From the NCBI GenBank assembly GCA_016929985.1, contig JAFGIH010000805.1, positions 1-5,734 on the forward strand: 5,734 bases of DNA. The letters run 5' to 3'. Shown here one piece after another: positions 4,517 through 5,734 of this stretch (position 1 is the first letter of the stretch; every line of letters starts with the position of its first letter). A program made the position numbers and the translations under genes. The notes under the pieces are model-generated. The model was not told the origin of the DNA. It searched no databases and saw only the letters and a list, made by a program, of their open reading frames with translations. The stretch is from Thermoleophilia bacterium. GTDB lineage: Bacteria > Actinomycetota > Thermoleophilia > RBG-16-64-13.

Positions 4517-5734
4517 CTACTCCATCCCGAGCGCGTCTCTCGCAACAGCCAGCAATCCGGCGATGGTCGTCCTCTCCCCAGTCTCCCAGGCCAGCCGCAC
4601 TTCGCGGAGCGCCTTCCCGACCAGAGGACCCCCTTCCAGCCCCAGTTCGCTCATGAGCGCCTCGCCGTCCACCGGAGGACGGGCTATACCTCGGGCGGAG
4701 CGCTCCGCCCACAAAGCCATCATGCGTCCGGCCGGCCCGGGAAGGACCGACTCAGCGCCGGCCGCGGCGGCAAGAAGGATCACCTCCGGCTCGAAAGGAG
4801 CGGCGCCCCACAGGAAGAGCACCTCGGCGCGCGAGAGCATCCGAGCCTCCGGAAACGCCGGAGTCCGTTCCTCGAGACCGCTGCGCCGGCCGGGGGGCTC
4901 AGAGAAGCATCTCGACACGGTCCGAAGAAGCGAGATCATGTCACCGGAAAGCTTGAGCCTCCGGCCCACTCCCTCCGCTTCGGCCTCGGCAAGCCGGTGC
5001 AGTAGACCCGCCAACCTCAGCGCCACCGGGCGTGCCATCCCCCCGTCCACCGGTCGTTCCAGACTCCTGCCCAGGATGTCGGCGGTCGCGGGGAACCACA
5101 CCAGCGGCCGTCCGAGGACGTCGTCGAGCCGCTCAAGAACCACGAGAGTGGCGTCCAGTCCCCCCGGATCGGCCACCTCGGGTAGCACCACGCCCAGGAG
5201 CCCAAGGTCCCGCCAGAGCCGCACCGCCTCCGCTGAACCGTCCTCAGCCAGGGTGAGGACCATCTCGGCGGCCACGCGTTCCATGGCAGTGCGAGCCAGT
5301 TCGGGGGCGTGCGACCGGATCGACCCGCCCAAGTCGTCGTCGATCTCGAAGCCGAGCACGTGGCAGAAGCGCGCGGCCCGCATGAGCCGCAGGGGATCGT
5401 CGCTGAAAACACGGTCGGAGACCGCCACCAGGCGCCGTTCCTGCAGATGGCCGAGTCCGCCGAATGGGTCGATGAGGGCCTCTCGGTCCACCGGCCCGCT
5501 GGGCGCGGCGCCGGCCGGACCGCCCTCGGCACGTCCCGCGCGGATGGGGAGGGCCATGGCATTGACGGTGAAGTCGCGCTCGCCCAGGTCGTCGTGGATG
5601 CCGCCGCCTCGCACCGCGGCCACGTCGATGTGGCCCTCCCGGCCCATGACCCGGTAGGTGAGATGACGTTCGGAGAGCGCGAACCACGGGGCTCCGAGCG
5701 CAGCCGCGACGTCTTTGGCGACCGCCGCCGCGTC
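4517..5734 (-). CDS. tRNA CCA-adding enzyme / poly(A) polymerase family nucleotidyltransferase, C-terminal 405 residues
   Basis: The frame is open to the right edge, so the N-terminus is missing and 405 residues are visible, counted here from the edge. Family motifs appear in order: HIDVAAVRG (35-43), a palm strand whose Asp is a probable third catalytic carboxylate; RDFTVNAMAL (53-62); DPFGGLGHLQERRL (89-102), the nucleotide-recognition neck; and DDPLRLMRAARFCHVLGF (112-129). The C-terminus has PPVDGEALMSELGLEGGP and LVGKALREV, the usual last module of this family. The GG and DxD catalytic motifs would lie beyond the window. These enzymes add or repair the 3'-CCA of tRNA, or add A tails. The sequence seen does not separate CCA-adding, A-adding and poly(A) polymerase activities. 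Where many relatives have an HD metal pair, this one reads LLHRLAE (244-250), so the HD site is degenerate. It is convergent with the SLH gene, 102 bp away, and probably unrelated to it. Confidence 0.87.
   Translation of the reverse strand, partial: DAAAVAKDVAAALGAPWFALSERHLTYRVMGREGHIDVAAVRGGGIHDDLGERDFTVNAMALPIRAGRAEGGPAGAAPSGPVDREALIDPFGGLGHLQERRLVAVSDRVFSDDPLRLMRAARFCHVLGFEIDDDLGGSIRSHAPELARTAMERVAAEMVLTLAEDGSAEAVRLWRDLGLLGVVLPEVADPGGLDATLVVLERLDDVLGRPLVWFPATADILGRSLERPVDGGMARPVALRLAGLLHRLAEAEAEGVGRRLKLSGDMISLLRTVSRCFSEPPGRRSGLEERTPAFPEARMLSRAEVLFLWGAAPFEPEVILLAAAAGAESVLPGPAGRMMALWAERSARGIARPPVDGEALMSELGLEGGPLVGKALREVRLAWETGERTTIAGLLAVARDALGME

Noticed and set aside
4503..5657. Long plus-strand frame (384 codons) opposite the CCA-family gene
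   Set aside because: Its translation is a Ser/Arg/Pro-rich string without motifs, and the opposite strand carries clear nucleotidyltransferase motifs. It is an antisense shadow.

Overview
The window looks like high-GC chromosomal DNA from a Gram-positive-type bacterium, most likely a member of the Actinobacteriota. Three things point there: GC-rich codon use throughout, exported proteins with lipobox-type signal peptides, and a long Thr-rich TTTTAK stalk of a style common in actinobacterial surface proteins. One protein also carries three SLH domains, so the cell probably has an S-layer-type envelope. A tungstate/molybdate importer suggests a metabolism using Mo or W enzymes. The exact lineage cannot be fixed from this sequence.

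Layout. Positions 1-2355 hold a minus-strand operon read right to left: a lipoprotein with two tandem SUOX-fold (molybdopterin-binding-like) domains (1321-2355), a WtpA-type tungstate/molybdate-binding lipoprotein (195-1316), and the N-terminus of the ABC permease WtpB, cut by the left edge (1-168). The first two genes are 4 nt apart, and the ribosome binding site of wtpA abuts the upstream stop codon. A 90-bp intergenic region (2356-2445) separates this operon from a divergent plus-strand pair: a lipoprotein with a Thr-rich stalk and one SUOX-fold domain (2446-3276), then a secreted SLH protein ending in the same domain (3323-4414). A perfect 13-bp hairpin with a T-run (4459-4492) closes the plus-strand unit. 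Beyond it, convergent on the minus strand, is a CCA-adding enzyme/poly(A) polymerase-family gene (4517-5734) that runs off the right edge and is probably unrelated housekeeping.

How the genes may work together. Four copies of one domain family sit in three surface proteins with three kinds of anchoring: a short-linker lipoprotein, a long-stalk lipoprotein and a cell-wall-bound SLH protein. They lie next to, and partly in one operon with, a Mo/W oxyanion importer. None of the four copies shows the cysteine that ligates Mo in true sulfite-oxidase-type enzymes at a recognisable equivalent place, so binding is a better guess than catalysis. I infer a possible envelope-spanning capture or relay system for tungstate, molybdate or a pterin cofactor, analogous in layout to the NEAT-domain haem relay (Isd). 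The gene order, domains and anchors are read from sequence; the relay function is a hypothesis.
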